Positions 1 through 8,245 of a stretch of DNA of 64,000 bases are shown piece after piece. A program made the translations under genes and the position numbers. This stretch comes from Dechloromonas sp. Dech2017 (lineage in GTDB: Bacteria > Pseudomonadota > Gammaproteobacteria > Burkholderiales > Rhodocyclaceae), in assembly GCA_009469585.1 (NCBI GenBank), contig SSXW01000014.1:34003-98002 (forward strand), in the 5' to 3' direction. Under the pieces are notes generated by a model. That model had not been told where the DNA came from and searched no databases. It saw only the letters and a program-made list of their open reading frames with translations. Each line of letters starts with the position of its first letter. The first letter of the stretch is position 1.

Positions 1-432
1 CTCAAGGCCGAATACGAAGTCATCAAGAACAACCTGGGCAGCACCGAATACAAGGCCCGCCACGTACTGGTCGAGAAGGAAGAGGAAGCCAAGGCGATCA
101 TCGCCCGCCTCGACAAGGGCGAGAAATTCGCCGACCTGGCCAAGCAGTCGAAGGATCCCGGTTCCAAGGACAAGGGTGGCGAACTCGGCTGGGCCTCGCC
201 GAATTCCTACGTCAAGCCTTTCGGCGAAGCGCTCGGCAAGCTGAAAAAGGGCGAGTACACCAAGACCCCGGTGCATTCCGATTTCGGCTACCACGTCATC
301 CAGCTCGACGATTCGCGCCCGGCCAGCCCGCCGCCCTTCGAGCAGGTCAAGCCGCAGCTGCAGCAGCGCGCCAACCAGCAGTTGGTCGAAAAACTGGTCA
401 AGGATCTGCGCGACAAGGCCAAGGTCAACTAA
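1..432 (+). CDS. Parvulin-type peptidyl-prolyl isomerase, C-terminal part
   Basis: The window opens inside this gene, so only the last 143 residues are visible. They hold a parvulin (PpiC/SurA-type rotamase) domain: KARHVLVEKEEEAKAII near residue 17, then FADLAKQSKDPGSKDKGGELGW and the closing FGYHVIQLDD. Such proteins catalyse cis-trans isomerisation of prolyl bonds and usually help outer-membrane proteins fold in the periplasm. The signal peptide would lie upstream and cannot be checked. The gene ends at TAA and is followed within 20 bases by a strong terminator, so it is the last gene of its transcript. Confidence 0.9.
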   Translation, partial: LKAEYEVIKNNLGSTEYKARHVLVEKEEEAKAIIARLDKGEKFADLAKQSKDPGSKDKGGELGWASPNSYVKPFGEALGKLKKGEYTKTPVHSDFGYHVIQLDDSRPASPPPFEQVKPQLQQRANQQLVEKLVKDLRDKAKVN

Positions 433-450
433 TCGCCGGCCAGCCATGCG

Positions 451-484
451 AAAATGCCCACCTCAACGGTGGGCATTTTTCTTT
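451..484 (+). terminator. Rho-independent terminator after the parvulin gene
   Basis: The arms AATGCCCACC and GGTGGGCATT pair perfectly around a TCAAC loop and run into a T-rich stretch. It ends the transcript of the upstream isomerase gene. Its 3' end lies about 12 bases before the ATG of the next gene, so that gene needs its own promoter or read-through. Confidence 0.85.
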
Positions 485-495
485 GGGGGCCCCTC

Positions 496-1824
496 ATGTT
501 CGGCAGCCTGAAAAAACTGTTTGGCAGGAGCGAAGACAAGCCGGAAAGCCGCCTTGCCGACCCTGGCCAGGAAAGCCGGCAGGCGTGCCACGACCTGGCG
601 CCCTTCCTGCGCCGGGAAGCGGTTTTCGACCGCAACCACCGGCTCTCCGGCCATCTCTTCTACCTCCAGGGTGCCAGCCTGCTGGCCAACGCCGAACCGG
701 CCCGGCAGGCAGCGCTGGACCAGATGCTGATCGACACCCTCAATGCCAGCCCTGATGCCTGGAACGCCAGTCGCGCCTACCTGCCGCTCAGTTCGGCCAG
801 CCTCGGCCTGGACGCCCTGGACCGCCTGAAGGCCGACAACGTCGTGCTGCTCGTGCAGTTGGCCGAGGATGCCGAAGCCGACCTGGTCGGCGAGGCGATC
901 GAAGGGCTGCACGGGCGGGGCATGCTGGTCGGCCTCTTTCGCCAGCCGAAAAATCCGGCCTTCGGCAAGGTCATCGCCCTGGTCGACTACGCTGCCATCG
1001 ACATCGCCGGCAACGACGCCAATGCCGCCCGTGATTTCTCGGCGGCCGTGCGTTCCGCCGGCCATGCCAAGGCCCACCAGTTGCTGGCCTGCCATGTCGA
1101 GACGGTGGACGACCACGGCTTTTGCCAGCAATGGCACTACGACCATTTTCACGGCCGCTTCGCCAGCGACCCGGCCGGCGTGTCGAGCGACAAGGCGGGC
1201 GACCCGCACAAGGCGCAACTGCTCAACCTGATGCGCCTGGTCCAGGGCGATGCCGAGATTCCCGAGATCGCCGCTGCCATGAAGCAGGACCCGCTGCTCA
1301 GTTTCCGCATCTTGCGCTACCTCAATTCGCCAGCGATCGGACTCACCCATCGTATCGAATCGCTCGAGCAGGCCCTGATCATCCTCGGCCGCCAGCGCCT
1401 GACCCGCTGGCTGGCGGTGCTGCTCTTCTCGGTGCGCGACCCGCATTTCGGCGACTGGCTGCTGATCGAGAACGCGCTGACCCGCGGCCGGCTGATGGAA
1501 GTGCTGGCCGAGCAGGCGATGCCCGGCCAGTCGCACGATCCGCTTTTCCTGACCGGCATTTTTTCGCAACTCGACCGCCTGTTGCGCCGCCCGCTGGCCG
1601 AGATTCTCAACGACATCCCGATTGCCGAGGCCATCCGCCAGGCGCTGACCGAGCACACCGGCCCCTATGCCCCGCTGCTCGCCGTCGCCGAGGCGAGCGA
1701 GGCCTTCGACCTGCCGCGCATGCGGGAAGCTGCCCGGCTGGCCGGGGTCGAGCCGGAATCGGTCAACCGGGCGCTACTCGCCGCCACGGCCTGGGCCAGC
1801 GAAGTCACCGGCTACTGGGAATAA
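496..1824 (+). CDS. EAL-like/HDOD signalling protein (YuxH type)
   Basis: Encodes 442 residues. The first half resembles a degenerate EAL domain (RREAVFDRNHRLSGHLFYLQG near the start), without a recognisable catalytic EAL motif. The second half is an HDOD domain, with the typical LLNLMRLVQGD, MKQDPLLSFRILRYLNSPAIG and ALIILGRQRLTRWLAV stretches. EAL-HDOD proteins are thought to be non-catalytic c-di-GMP or stress signalling adaptors. The upstream in-frame ATG at 454 lies inside the terminator hairpin, so the ATG at 496 (MFGSLKKLFG) is preferred. A NosD-like gene follows after a short gap and a second HDOD gene lies opposite beyond it. Confidence 0.8.
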   Translation: MFGSLKKLFGRSEDKPESRLADPGQESRQACHDLAPFLRREAVFDRNHRLSGHLFYLQGASLLANAEPARQAALDQMLIDTLNASPDAWNASRAYLPLSSASLGLDALDRLKADNVVLLVQLAEDAEADLVGEAIEGLHGRGMLVGLFRQPKNPAFGKVIALVDYAAIDIAGNDANAARDFSAAVRSAGHAKAHQLLACHVETVDDHGFCQQWHYDHFHGRFASDPAGVSSDKAGDPHKAQLLNLMRLVQGDAEIPEIAAAMKQDPLLSFRILRYLNSPAIGLTHRIESLEQALIILGRQRLTRWLAVLLFSVRDPHFGDWLLIENALTRGRLMEVLAEQAMPGQSHDPLFLTGIFSQLDRLLRRPLAEILNDIPIAEAIRQALTEHTGPYAPLLAVAEASEAFDLPRMREAARLAGVEPESVNRALLAATAWASEVTGYWE

Positions 1825-1849
1825 TCGGCGGGATTTGTCGGGAAACTTG

Positions 1850-3145
1850 ATGCAGGTTCACGCCTTGGCCGGCTATCGCTGGCTAAATGCCGCTCCCATG
1901 GCGCTCCGTTTTCTTTCCATCCTGCTCGGCCTGGCCGCGGCGCTGCCGGCCTTCGCCGAGCAGTCGCTGCAAACCTGGCTCGACATGGCCCGTCCGGGCA
2001 GCGTGCTGCGCCTGCCGGCCGGCACCTACCGCGGGCCGGCGGTGATCGACAAGCCGCTGACCGTCGACGGCAACGGCCAGGTCATCGTCGACAACGGCGG
2101 CCGCGGCACGGTGCTGACCATCTCGGCCAGCCAGGTCACCGTGCGCGGCCTGACCCTGCGCGGCAGCGGCGATTCGCACGACGCCATCGACGGCGCCATC
2201 ATGGTCACCGAGGGCCGCGACCTGCTGATCGAGAACAACGTCATCGAAGACGTGCTGTTCGGCATTTCCCTGCACCGCACCACCGACAGCGTCGTGCGCC
2301 GCAACCGCATCCGCTCGCGGGGCGAGGATTCGGCCGAGCGCGGCGACGGCATCCGCATCTGGTACAGCACCGGCAACCGCATCGAAGACAACGACATCGC
2401 CCACATCCGCGACATCACGGTCAGCAACTCGCCGCACAATCGCTACACCGGCAACACCATCCGCGACAGCCGGCGCGCCTTCAATTTCCTCTTCTCGCAT
2501 CGCAGCATCGTCGAGCGCAACCGGCTGGAAAAGAACTCGACCGGCATCATCGCCCTCAATTCGGAAGGCATGATCATCCGCCACAACCGCATCCTGCACG
2601 CCATGGACGCCTCGGGAGCCGGCGTCGCCCTCAAGGAAACTTCCGCGGCGCTGGTCCAGGGCAACGAGATCGTTCATTGCGCCCACGGCATCATGGCCGA
2701 TTCGCCGATGAATCCGCTCAACCGCATCGTCTTCATCGACAACCTGATCGCCCACAACATCACCGGCATCTACTTCTACGGCGCCAAGGGCGGCCACATC
2801 GCCCTCAACAACACCTTCCGGAGCAACCTGTGGCCGGTGACGGCGGTCGGCGACGGCGATCCGCTCAACGACACCTGGTGGGGCAACAGCTGGGATACCT
2901 ATGAAGGCTTCGACCTCGACGGCGACGGCTTTGGCGACCGGCCGCACGAGGTGCATGCCTGGGCCGACCGGATCTGGATCGAAACGCCGGCCGCCACCTT
3001 CTTCCGCAATTCGCCGGTGCTCGAACTGCTCGATTTCCTCGAACGCCTCGCCCCCTTCTCGTCGCCGACCCTGATCCTGCGCGACACGGCGCCGCGCATG
3101 AGCAAGACTCGAACCCCGCGGCCGACAGCCGGAAACGAACGATGA
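1850..3145 (+). CDS. nosD: NosD-like periplasmic right-handed beta-helix protein
   Basis: Encodes up to 431 residues. A hydrophobic segment ending LAAALPAFA is a likely signal peptide; starting at the ATG at 1898 instead of 1850 would give a more typical one. The body has repeated short turns with N-I/V spacing (IENNVIEDV, VVRRNRIRS, IEDNDIAHI, YTGNTIRDS, IVERNRLEK, IIRHNRILH), the signature of a parallel beta-helix. The end carries WWGNSWDTYEGFDLDGDGFGDRP, like the C-terminus of NosD, the periplasmic factor needed to mature the copper centre of nitrous oxide reductase. No nosZ, nosR, nosF or nosY is nearby, so the role here is uncertain. Confidence 0.75.
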   Translation: MQVHALAGYRWLNAAPMALRFLSILLGLAAALPAFAEQSLQTWLDMARPGSVLRLPAGTYRGPAVIDKPLTVDGNGQVIVDNGGRGTVLTISASQVTVRGLTLRGSGDSHDAIDGAIMVTEGRDLLIENNVIEDVLFGISLHRTTDSVVRRNRIRSRGEDSAERGDGIRIWYSTGNRIEDNDIAHIRDITVSNSPHNRYTGNTIRDSRRAFNFLFSHRSIVERNRLEKNSTGIIALNSEGMIIRHNRILHAMDASGAGVALKETSAALVQGNEIVHCAHGIMADSPMNPLNRIVFIDNLIAHNITGIYFYGAKGGHIALNNTFRSNLWPVTAVGDGDPLNDTWWGNSWDTYEGFDLDGDGFGDRPHEVHAWADRIWIETPAATFFRNSPVLELLDFLERLAPFSSPTLILRDTAPRMSKTRTPRPTAGNER

Positions 3146-3170
3146 ACGGACGCCGTCGGCGCTGACCAAT

Positions 3171-3208
3171 CGCTGCGGTCAACCGGAAAAACGGGCAAAA
3201 ATCGAAAT
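3171..3208 (+). repeat. Copy 1 of the GCTGCGGTCAAC element (intergenic)
   Basis: The core CGCTGCGGTCAAC (3171-3183) is followed by CGGAAAAA, then GGGCAAAAATCGAAAT. It sits between two convergent genes and is the fullest copy of a family with nine good members in the window. The core followed by two A-rich tracts is the shared layout. Confidence 0.75.
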
Positions 3209-3263
3209 CGCTCGGCCGGGACAGACCATGCTGATCGGCGCCGAATGAAGATCCGGCGGCCGG

Positions 3264-4109
3264 TCAGTGGATGCTGTCCTGCATGTCCTCGATCAGGTCG
3301 TCCACTGCGCCCAGCGACAACCCCAGGCAGACGCAGGCACTCTCCGCCGCCTTCGACCATTCGTGGTCGCGGGTGCCGCGGCCATCCAGGCGAATGATGT
3401 GCTCGGCCAGCACGCAGACCGAAATCAGCCGGCGAACCGCATCCGACACCCGCCCCGGCTCGGTCAGCACCCGGTAATCGTGGTGATGCAGCACACCTTC
3501 GGCGATGACGTCGGCCAGATGCCAGCGACGAGCCAGGAAATAGCCGACCACGGCGTGGTTGGTGCCGAGCATGCCATCCTCGACCTCGGTAAACAAGCGG
3601 TCCTCAGCGGCGTTGGCGGCGGCCAGCGCCTCCTTGGCCTTGGGAAAGCGCTTGACGAGGAGGGGGATGCCGCAATCGTGAAAGAGGCCGAAAGTGTAGG
3701 CCACGTCCGGCCGCACGCCGCCCAGGTGCATGGCCAGCTCGGCCGACATGGCGGAAGTCCGCGCCGCGCTTTCCCAGAAGCGCTCCATCGCCGCATCCTG
3801 CCGGTCGGACAAGGCCAGCCGGAGAAGGTGACAAACGGTCAGGTTGAAAACCTGGTTCGAGCCGAGCACGCTGAGGGCCTGGGCGATCGACGTCAGCTTG
3901 CGCCCCGAGGCAAAAGCCGGCGAATTGGCGATCTGCATGACATGCCCGGCCAGGGCGACATCGCGGCTGATCAGGCGGGCGATTTCCCGCTGGTCGGCAG
4001 CTTCCTTCTTCAGTTCGGTGTCGATGGCAACCAGGATGGCCGGCGACGGCGGGATATCGATGCCGTTCAGCATGCCCTGCAACTGGTTTTCCTGAGCAAG
4101 TGCATTCAT
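3264..4109 (-). CDS. HDOD domain protein
   Basis: Encodes 281 residues that are almost entirely an HDOD domain: IPPSPAILVAIDTELKKEA, then REIARLISRDVALAGHVMQIANSP and QALSVLGSNQVFNLTVCHLL. A degenerate HD-like core follows (TFGLFHDCGIPLL, MLGTNHAVVGYFLARRW, VLHHHD). HDOD proteins are signalling adaptors of poorly known output. The ATG at 4109 is preferred over the TTG just before it, because GGAG lies about ten bases upstream. The gene is convergent with the NosD-like gene and is not obviously in an operon. Confidence 0.8.
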   Translation of the reverse strand: MNALAQENQLQGMLNGIDIPPSPAILVAIDTELKKEAADQREIARLISRDVALAGHVMQIANSPAFASGRKLTSIAQALSVLGSNQVFNLTVCHLLRLALSDRQDAAMERFWESAARTSAMSAELAMHLGGVRPDVAYTFGLFHDCGIPLLVKRFPKAKEALAAANAAEDRLFTEVEDGMLGTNHAVVGYFLARRWHLADVIAEGVLHHHDYRVLTEPGRVSDAVRRLISVCVLAEHIIRLDGRGTRDHEWSKAAESACVCLGLSLGAVDDLIEDMQDSIH

Positions 4110-4174
4110 CAAAAAGTCTCCGGGAACAAGCGGCAGTTTACCCCATCCCCAAGCCCGTGCAAACCGGCCGGGAT

Positions 4175-5116
4175 CTACAGCTGGTAGGCATCGCCACCGC
4201 CCTGCAAAGCCATGTCGACGACCCGCCGCGACAAATGGGGCGCGAACAGGGTGATGAAATCGTAATCGTAGCGGCGCAGGTAGCTGCCGCGGCGCAGGGC
4301 CAGCCGCGTCGTGTTCGATTCGAACAGATGCGAGGCATCGAGGGCGACCAGACCACTGTCGCGCTGGGCGTCGAAGGCGATGCCGGCAATGATGCCCAGG
4401 CCGAGGCCGAGGCTAACGTAGGTCTTGATGACGTCGGCGTCGAGCGCCGTCAAGGCGATGTTGGGCTGCACGTCGATGCGCTCGAAGGCGCGGTTGATGC
4501 GCGAGCGGCCGGTGAAGGCGGTGTCGTAGGTGATCAGCGGCCAGCGCGCCAGTTCGGCCAGGGCGAGCGGCTGCGACTGAAGGATGGGATGGCCGGCCGG
4601 GGCGATCACGCAGTGGTTCCACTGGCGCACCGGCAGCGTGATCAGCTGCGAATACTGGTCGAGCGACTCGGTGGCGATGCCGATGTCGACCTCGCCGGCC
4701 ACCACCCATTCGGCGATCTGCACCGGGCTGCCCTGGTGCATCTCGAGCTTGACCCGCGGATGCTGGGCGACGAAGTCGCGGACCACCACCGGCAGCGCGT
4801 AGCGGGCCTGGGTGTGGGTGGCGGCGAGGACCAGCCGGCCGCTGTCGCCGGTGGCGAAGTCGGCGCTGGCCCGCTTCAGGTTCTCGGCTTCGCGCAGGAT
4901 GCGCTCGGCGATGTCGAGCACGACCTGCCCGGGCTCGGTAACGCCGGTGAAACGCTTGCCGCTGCGCTCGAAAATGGCCACCCCGAGCTCGTCCTCGAGC
5001 AGCTTGACCTGCTTGGAAATGCCCGGCTGCGAGGTATAGAGCGTCTCCGCCGCCTCCGAAACATTGAGTCCCTGGCGCTGGATTTCGACGATGTAACGCA
5101 GTTGCTGGAGTTTCAT
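4175..5116 (-). CDS. cysB: CysB-type LysR regulator of sulfur assimilation
   Basis: Encodes 313 residues. The N-terminal winged helix-turn-helix begins MKLQQLRYIVEIQRQGLNVS and contains LYTSQPGISKQVKLLEDELG, the CysB/Cbl subgroup pattern. The effector domain follows, with TTHTQARYALP-like (ATHTQARYALPVVV) and GEVDIGIATE motifs. CysB activates sulfate and sulfite assimilation genes in response to N-acetylserine. It is divergent from the sulfite exporter-cysI-cysH operon, the expected target, and the 130-base gap between them holds an imperfect inverted repeat. Confidence 0.88.
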   Translation of the reverse strand: MKLQQLRYIVEIQRQGLNVSEAAETLYTSQPGISKQVKLLEDELGVAIFERSGKRFTGVTEPGQVVLDIAERILREAENLKRASADFATGDSGRLVLAATHTQARYALPVVVRDFVAQHPRVKLEMHQGSPVQIAEWVVAGEVDIGIATESLDQYSQLITLPVRQWNHCVIAPAGHPILQSQPLALAELARWPLITYDTAFTGRSRINRAFERIDVQPNIALTALDADVIKTYVSLGLGLGIIAGIAFDAQRDSGLVALDASHLFESNTTRLALRRGSYLRRYDYDFITLFAPHLSRRVVDMALQGGGDAYQL

Positions 5117-5118
5117 TT

Positions 5119-5183
5119 GAGGATCGAGGATCGAGTTATTAGGATCGAGGGGGAGGTTGCTGGCAGCTCGATCTTAATAACTA
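5119..5183. repeat. Imperfect inverted repeat with GGATCGAG direct repeats
   Basis: Left arm 5133-5149 (GAGTTATTAGGATCGAG) pairs with right arm 5167-5183 (CTCGATCTTAATAACTA) with two mismatches around a 17-base loop. AGGATCGAG also occurs in tandem just before the left arm. The block fills most of the gap between divergent cysB and the sulfite exporter operon. It could be a small dispersed repeat or part of the CysB control region; the sequence alone does not decide. Confidence 0.6.
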
Positions 5184-5246
5184 GCTGCTATAACAATCTA
5201 ACCCAATATTCTTTTTGATTCAAATCCCGGCTGCTACGATGCCGCC

Positions 5247-6023
5247 ATGGATTATCTGTACACCCTTTCCGGCTTTGTCGTCGGGGCCATCGTCGGCCTG
5301 ACCGGCGTCGGCGGCGGCTCGCTGATGACGCCGCTGCTCGTGCTGCTGTTCGGCGTCTCGCCGGCCACCGCGGTCGGCACCGACCTGCTCTACGCCGCCA
5401 TCACCAAGGCCGGCGGCACGGTGGCGCACGGCCGCAAGGGGCATATCGACTGGGCTATCACCGGCCGCCTGGCGGCGGGCAGCATCCCCGCCGCGGCGAT
5501 CACCGTCTGGGTGCTGTCGCAACTGCCCAAGGGCAGCAATGTCATCGGCCAGCTGATCTCGCACGGCCTGGGCTTCGCCCTGCTCCTCACCGCCATCGCC
5601 ATCCTCTTCGGCCGCAAGCTGCGCGACTACGCCGGCCAGCACGAGGAATCGGCGCTGCGCCAGAAATACCTGGGCAAGATCACCATTCTCGTCGGCGCCA
5701 TCCTCGGCGTCGTCGTCACCATTTCCTCGGTCGGTGCCGGCGCCCTCGGTGTCGCCGTGCTCTTCTTCCTCTACCCGAAACTTCCGCCGATCCGCATTGT
5801 CGGATCGGATGTCGCCCATGCCGTACCGCTGACCTTGGTCGCCGGCCTCGGCCACTGGATGCTCGGCGGTGTCGACTGGGCCCTGCTCGGCGCCCTGCTG
5901 CTCGGTTCGCTGCCCGGCATCTGGCTCGGCACCCACATTTCGGCCAAGGTGCCGGAACATATTCTCCGCCGCCTGCTCGCCTCGATGCTGGTCATCATCG
6001 GCAGCAAGCTGGTCTTTGCCTAA
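5247..6023 (+). CDS. TauE/SafE family sulfite exporter-like permease
   Basis: Encodes 258 residues with about eight hydrophobic segments. It begins MDYLYTLSGFVVGAIVGLTGVGGGSLMTPLL, the glycine-rich first repeat of the TSUP family (formerly DUF81); the second repeat includes ILGVVVTISSVGAGALGVAVLF. TSUP proteins move sulfite, sulfonates or related anions across the inner membrane. It is the first gene of an operon with cysI eight bases downstream, so a role in sulfite balance is likely, but transport direction and substrate are inferred from context. Confidence 0.82.
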   Translation: MDYLYTLSGFVVGAIVGLTGVGGGSLMTPLLVLLFGVSPATAVGTDLLYAAITKAGGTVAHGRKGHIDWAITGRLAAGSIPAAAITVWVLSQLPKGSNVIGQLISHGLGFALLLTAIAILFGRKLRDYAGQHEESALRQKYLGKITILVGAILGVVVTISSVGAGALGVAVLFFLYPKLPPIRIVGSDVAHAVPLTLVAGLGHWMLGGVDWALLGALLLGSLPGIWLGTHISAKVPEHILRRLLASMLVIIGSKLVFA

Positions 6024-6031
6024 GGAAACCC

Positions 6032-7723
6032 ATGTACCAATACGATGCCCTCGACCGCCAGCTGGTCAACGAACGCGTTGCCCAGTTCCGCGACCAGGTC
6101 GCCCGCTGGAAAGCCGGCGCCCTGAGCGATGACGAGTTCCGCCCGCTGCGCCTGCAGAACGGCCTGTACATCCAGCGCCATGCGCCGATGTTCCGCATCG
6201 CCGTGCCCTACGGCATGCTGAACTCGGCCCAGATGCGCACCCTGGCCAGCGTGGCGACGCAGTACGACCGCGGCTACGGCCATTTCACGACGCGCCACAA
6301 CCTGCAGCTGAACTGGCCAAAGATCGAGGACGTTCCCGACATCCTCGCCGAGCTGGCCAAGGTCGACATGCACGCCATCCAGACTTCCGGCAACTGCCTG
6401 CGCAACATCACCACCGACCAGTTCGCCGGCGTCGCCGCCGACGAGATCATCGACCCGCGCCCGCTCGCCGAGATCCTCCGCCAGTGGACCACCTTCCACC
6501 CGGAATTCGCCTTCCTGCCGCGCAAGTTCAAGATCGCCATTTCCGGCACCCGCGACGATCGCGCCGTCACCTGGTTCCACGACATCGGCCTGCATCTGAA
6601 GGAGCAGGATGGTCAGGTCGGCTTCACGGTGATCGTTGGCGGCGGCCTCGGCCGCACCCCGATCCGCGGCCAGGTGGTGCGTGAATTCCTGCCCTGGCAG
6701 CACATCCTGACCTATTGCGAGGCCATCCTCCGCGTCTATAACCGCTACGGCCGGCGCGACAACGCCTACAAGGCGCGCATCAAGATCCTCGTCCAGGCGC
6801 TTGGCGTCGATGCCTTCGCCGAGCAGGTCGAGGCCGAATGGGCGCATAGCAAGGACGGCCCGGCGACCATCACCCAGGCCGAGTTCGACCGCGTCGCCGC
6901 CCATTTCGGCGCCCCGGCCTACCAGAGCCTGTCGCCGCTCGATGCCGCCTTCGCGGAAAAAATCCAGCATGAAAAATCGTTCAGAAACTGGGTCGACCGC
7001 AACACCCACGCCCACAAGGCACCCGGCTACGTCGCCGTCACCCTGTCGCTGAAAAAGCACGGCGTGCCGCCCGGCGACATCACTTCCGGGCAGATGCTGG
7101 CGGTGGCCGACCTGGCCGACCGCTACAGCTTCGGCGAGCTGCGCATCAGCCACGAGCAGAACATCATCCTGGCCGACGTCCGGCAGGCCGACCTCCACGA
7201 CCTCTGGCAGCAGGCCAAGGCAGCCGGCCTGGCGACGCCCAACACCGGCCTGTTGACCGGCATCATCTGCTGCCCGGGCGGCGATTTCTGCGACCTGGCC
7301 AACGCCAAGTCGATTCCCATCGCCAACGCCATCCAGGCCCGTTTCGACGATCTCGACTACCTCTTCGACATCGGCGAGATCGACCTCAACATCTCCGGCT
7401 GCATGAATGCCTGCGGCCACCACCACGTCGGCCACATCGGCGTGCTCGGCGTCGACAAGAACGACGCCGAGTTCTACCAGGTGACGTTGGGCGGCCGCCA
7501 GGGCAACGATGCCAAGCTCGGCAAGGTGATCGGCCCCTCGTTCGCCGCCGGCGAAATGCCGGATGTCGTCGACAAGATCATCAAGGTTTACCTGGAAAAC
7601 CGTCACGCCGACGAGCGTTTCCTCGACACCTTCGATCGCATCGGCATCGACCCCTTCAAGAACCGCGTTTACGAAGGCCGCGCCCACGGCAAGGCCAAGG
7701 CAGCAGAAAAGGAGGCCGCATAA
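6032..7723 (+). CDS. cysI: Sulfite reductase hemoprotein subunit (CysI-like)
   Basis: Encodes 563 residues of the nitrite/sulfite reductase family. Two ferredoxin-like half-domains are visible (FRPLRLQNGLYIQRHAPMFRI and a second near GVPPGDITSGQMLAVADLA). The siroheme-[4Fe-4S] cysteines are in GIICCPGGDFCDLA and ISGCMNACGHHHVGHIG near residues 410-475. It should reduce sulfite to sulfide with six electrons for cysteine synthesis. No flavoprotein CysJ is present, so the electron donor may be ferredoxin or another reductase. Its stop overlaps the start of the DUF934 gene by one base. A near-copy of the dispersed motif lies inside it (6992-7003). Confidence 0.9.
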   Translation: MYQYDALDRQLVNERVAQFRDQVARWKAGALSDDEFRPLRLQNGLYIQRHAPMFRIAVPYGMLNSAQMRTLASVATQYDRGYGHFTTRHNLQLNWPKIEDVPDILAELAKVDMHAIQTSGNCLRNITTDQFAGVAADEIIDPRPLAEILRQWTTFHPEFAFLPRKFKIAISGTRDDRAVTWFHDIGLHLKEQDGQVGFTVIVGGGLGRTPIRGQVVREFLPWQHILTYCEAILRVYNRYGRRDNAYKARIKILVQALGVDAFAEQVEAEWAHSKDGPATITQAEFDRVAAHFGAPAYQSLSPLDAAFAEKIQHEKSFRNWVDRNTHAHKAPGYVAVTLSLKKHGVPPGDITSGQMLAVADLADRYSFGELRISHEQNIILADVRQADLHDLWQQAKAAGLATPNTGLLTGIICCPGGDFCDLANAKSIPIANAIQARFDDLDYLFDIGEIDLNISGCMNACGHHHVGHIGVLGVDKNDAEFYQVTLGGRQGNDAKLGKVIGPSFAAGEMPDVVDKIIKVYLENRHADERFLDTFDRIGIDPFKNRVYEGRAHGKAKAAEKEAA

Positions 7724-8232
7724 TGGCGCAACTGATCAAGAACCATTCGCCGGCCAGCGATAGCTGGAGCGTCCTCCAGCTGGCCGAAGGCGAAACGCCG
7801 GAAACGGTGGCCCTGCCGGCCGGCGACGTCATCTTCCCGCTCGCCGTGTGGCTGGCCCGCAAGGCCGAGATCGTCTCCTGCCACAAGCGCATCGGCCTGC
7901 TGCTGCAGCCCGACGAGCCAGTCGAGGCAGTCGCCGGCGACCTCGAGTACTTCATCGTCATCGCCGTCAATTTTCCCAAGTTCGTCGATGGCCGCGGCTA
8001 CTCGACCGCCGCCCTGCTCCGCCAGCGCTACCGCTACGAGGGCGAACTGCGCGCCGTCGGCGACGTGCTGCACGACCAGCTCTTCTACCTGAAGCGCGTC
8101 GGCTTCGACAGCTACGCGCTGAAGGAAGGCAAGGACCCGGCCGTCGCCCTCCAGTCCGCCTTCGCCACCTTCGGCGACTCCTACCAGGCATCGACCGACC
8201 AGCCCCAACCCCTCTTCCGCCGCCGCGCCTGA
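7723..8232 (+). CDS. DUF934 family protein of the sulfite reductase operon
   Basis: Encodes 169 residues matching the DUF934 pattern, including YFIVIAVNFPKFVDGRGYSTAALLRQRYRYEGELRAVGDVLHDQLFYLKRVGF. The family is commonly found next to CysI in proteobacteria and is presumed to assist sulfite reductase, but its biochemical role is not established. Its start overlaps the cysI stop (TAATG), so translation is coupled, and cysH follows 13 bases later. Confidence 0.85.
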   Translation: MAQLIKNHSPASDSWSVLQLAEGETPETVALPAGDVIFPLAVWLARKAEIVSCHKRIGLLLQPDEPVEAVAGDLEYFIVIAVNFPKFVDGRGYSTAALLRQRYRYEGELRAVGDVLHDQLFYLKRVGFDSYALKEGKDPAVALQSAFATFGDSYQASTDQPQPLFRRRA

Positions 8233-8245
8233 TCGCCCGAAACGC

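Noticed and set aside
3267..5218. Long plus-strand open frames opposite the HDOD gene and cysB
   Set aside because: They are shadows of the real minus-strand genes and lack plausible starts or motifs.
5215..5240. Possible sigma-70 promoter (TTGATT and TACGAT) before the sulfite exporter gene
   Set aside because: The spacing of 14 bases is too short and the -10 lies almost at the start codon.
6992..7003. Near-copy of the dispersed motif in cysI (and similar one-mismatch hits at 27906 and 37077)
   Set aside because: Each has one core mismatch and they encode conserved or ordinary protein sequence, so they were not counted among the nine strict copies.
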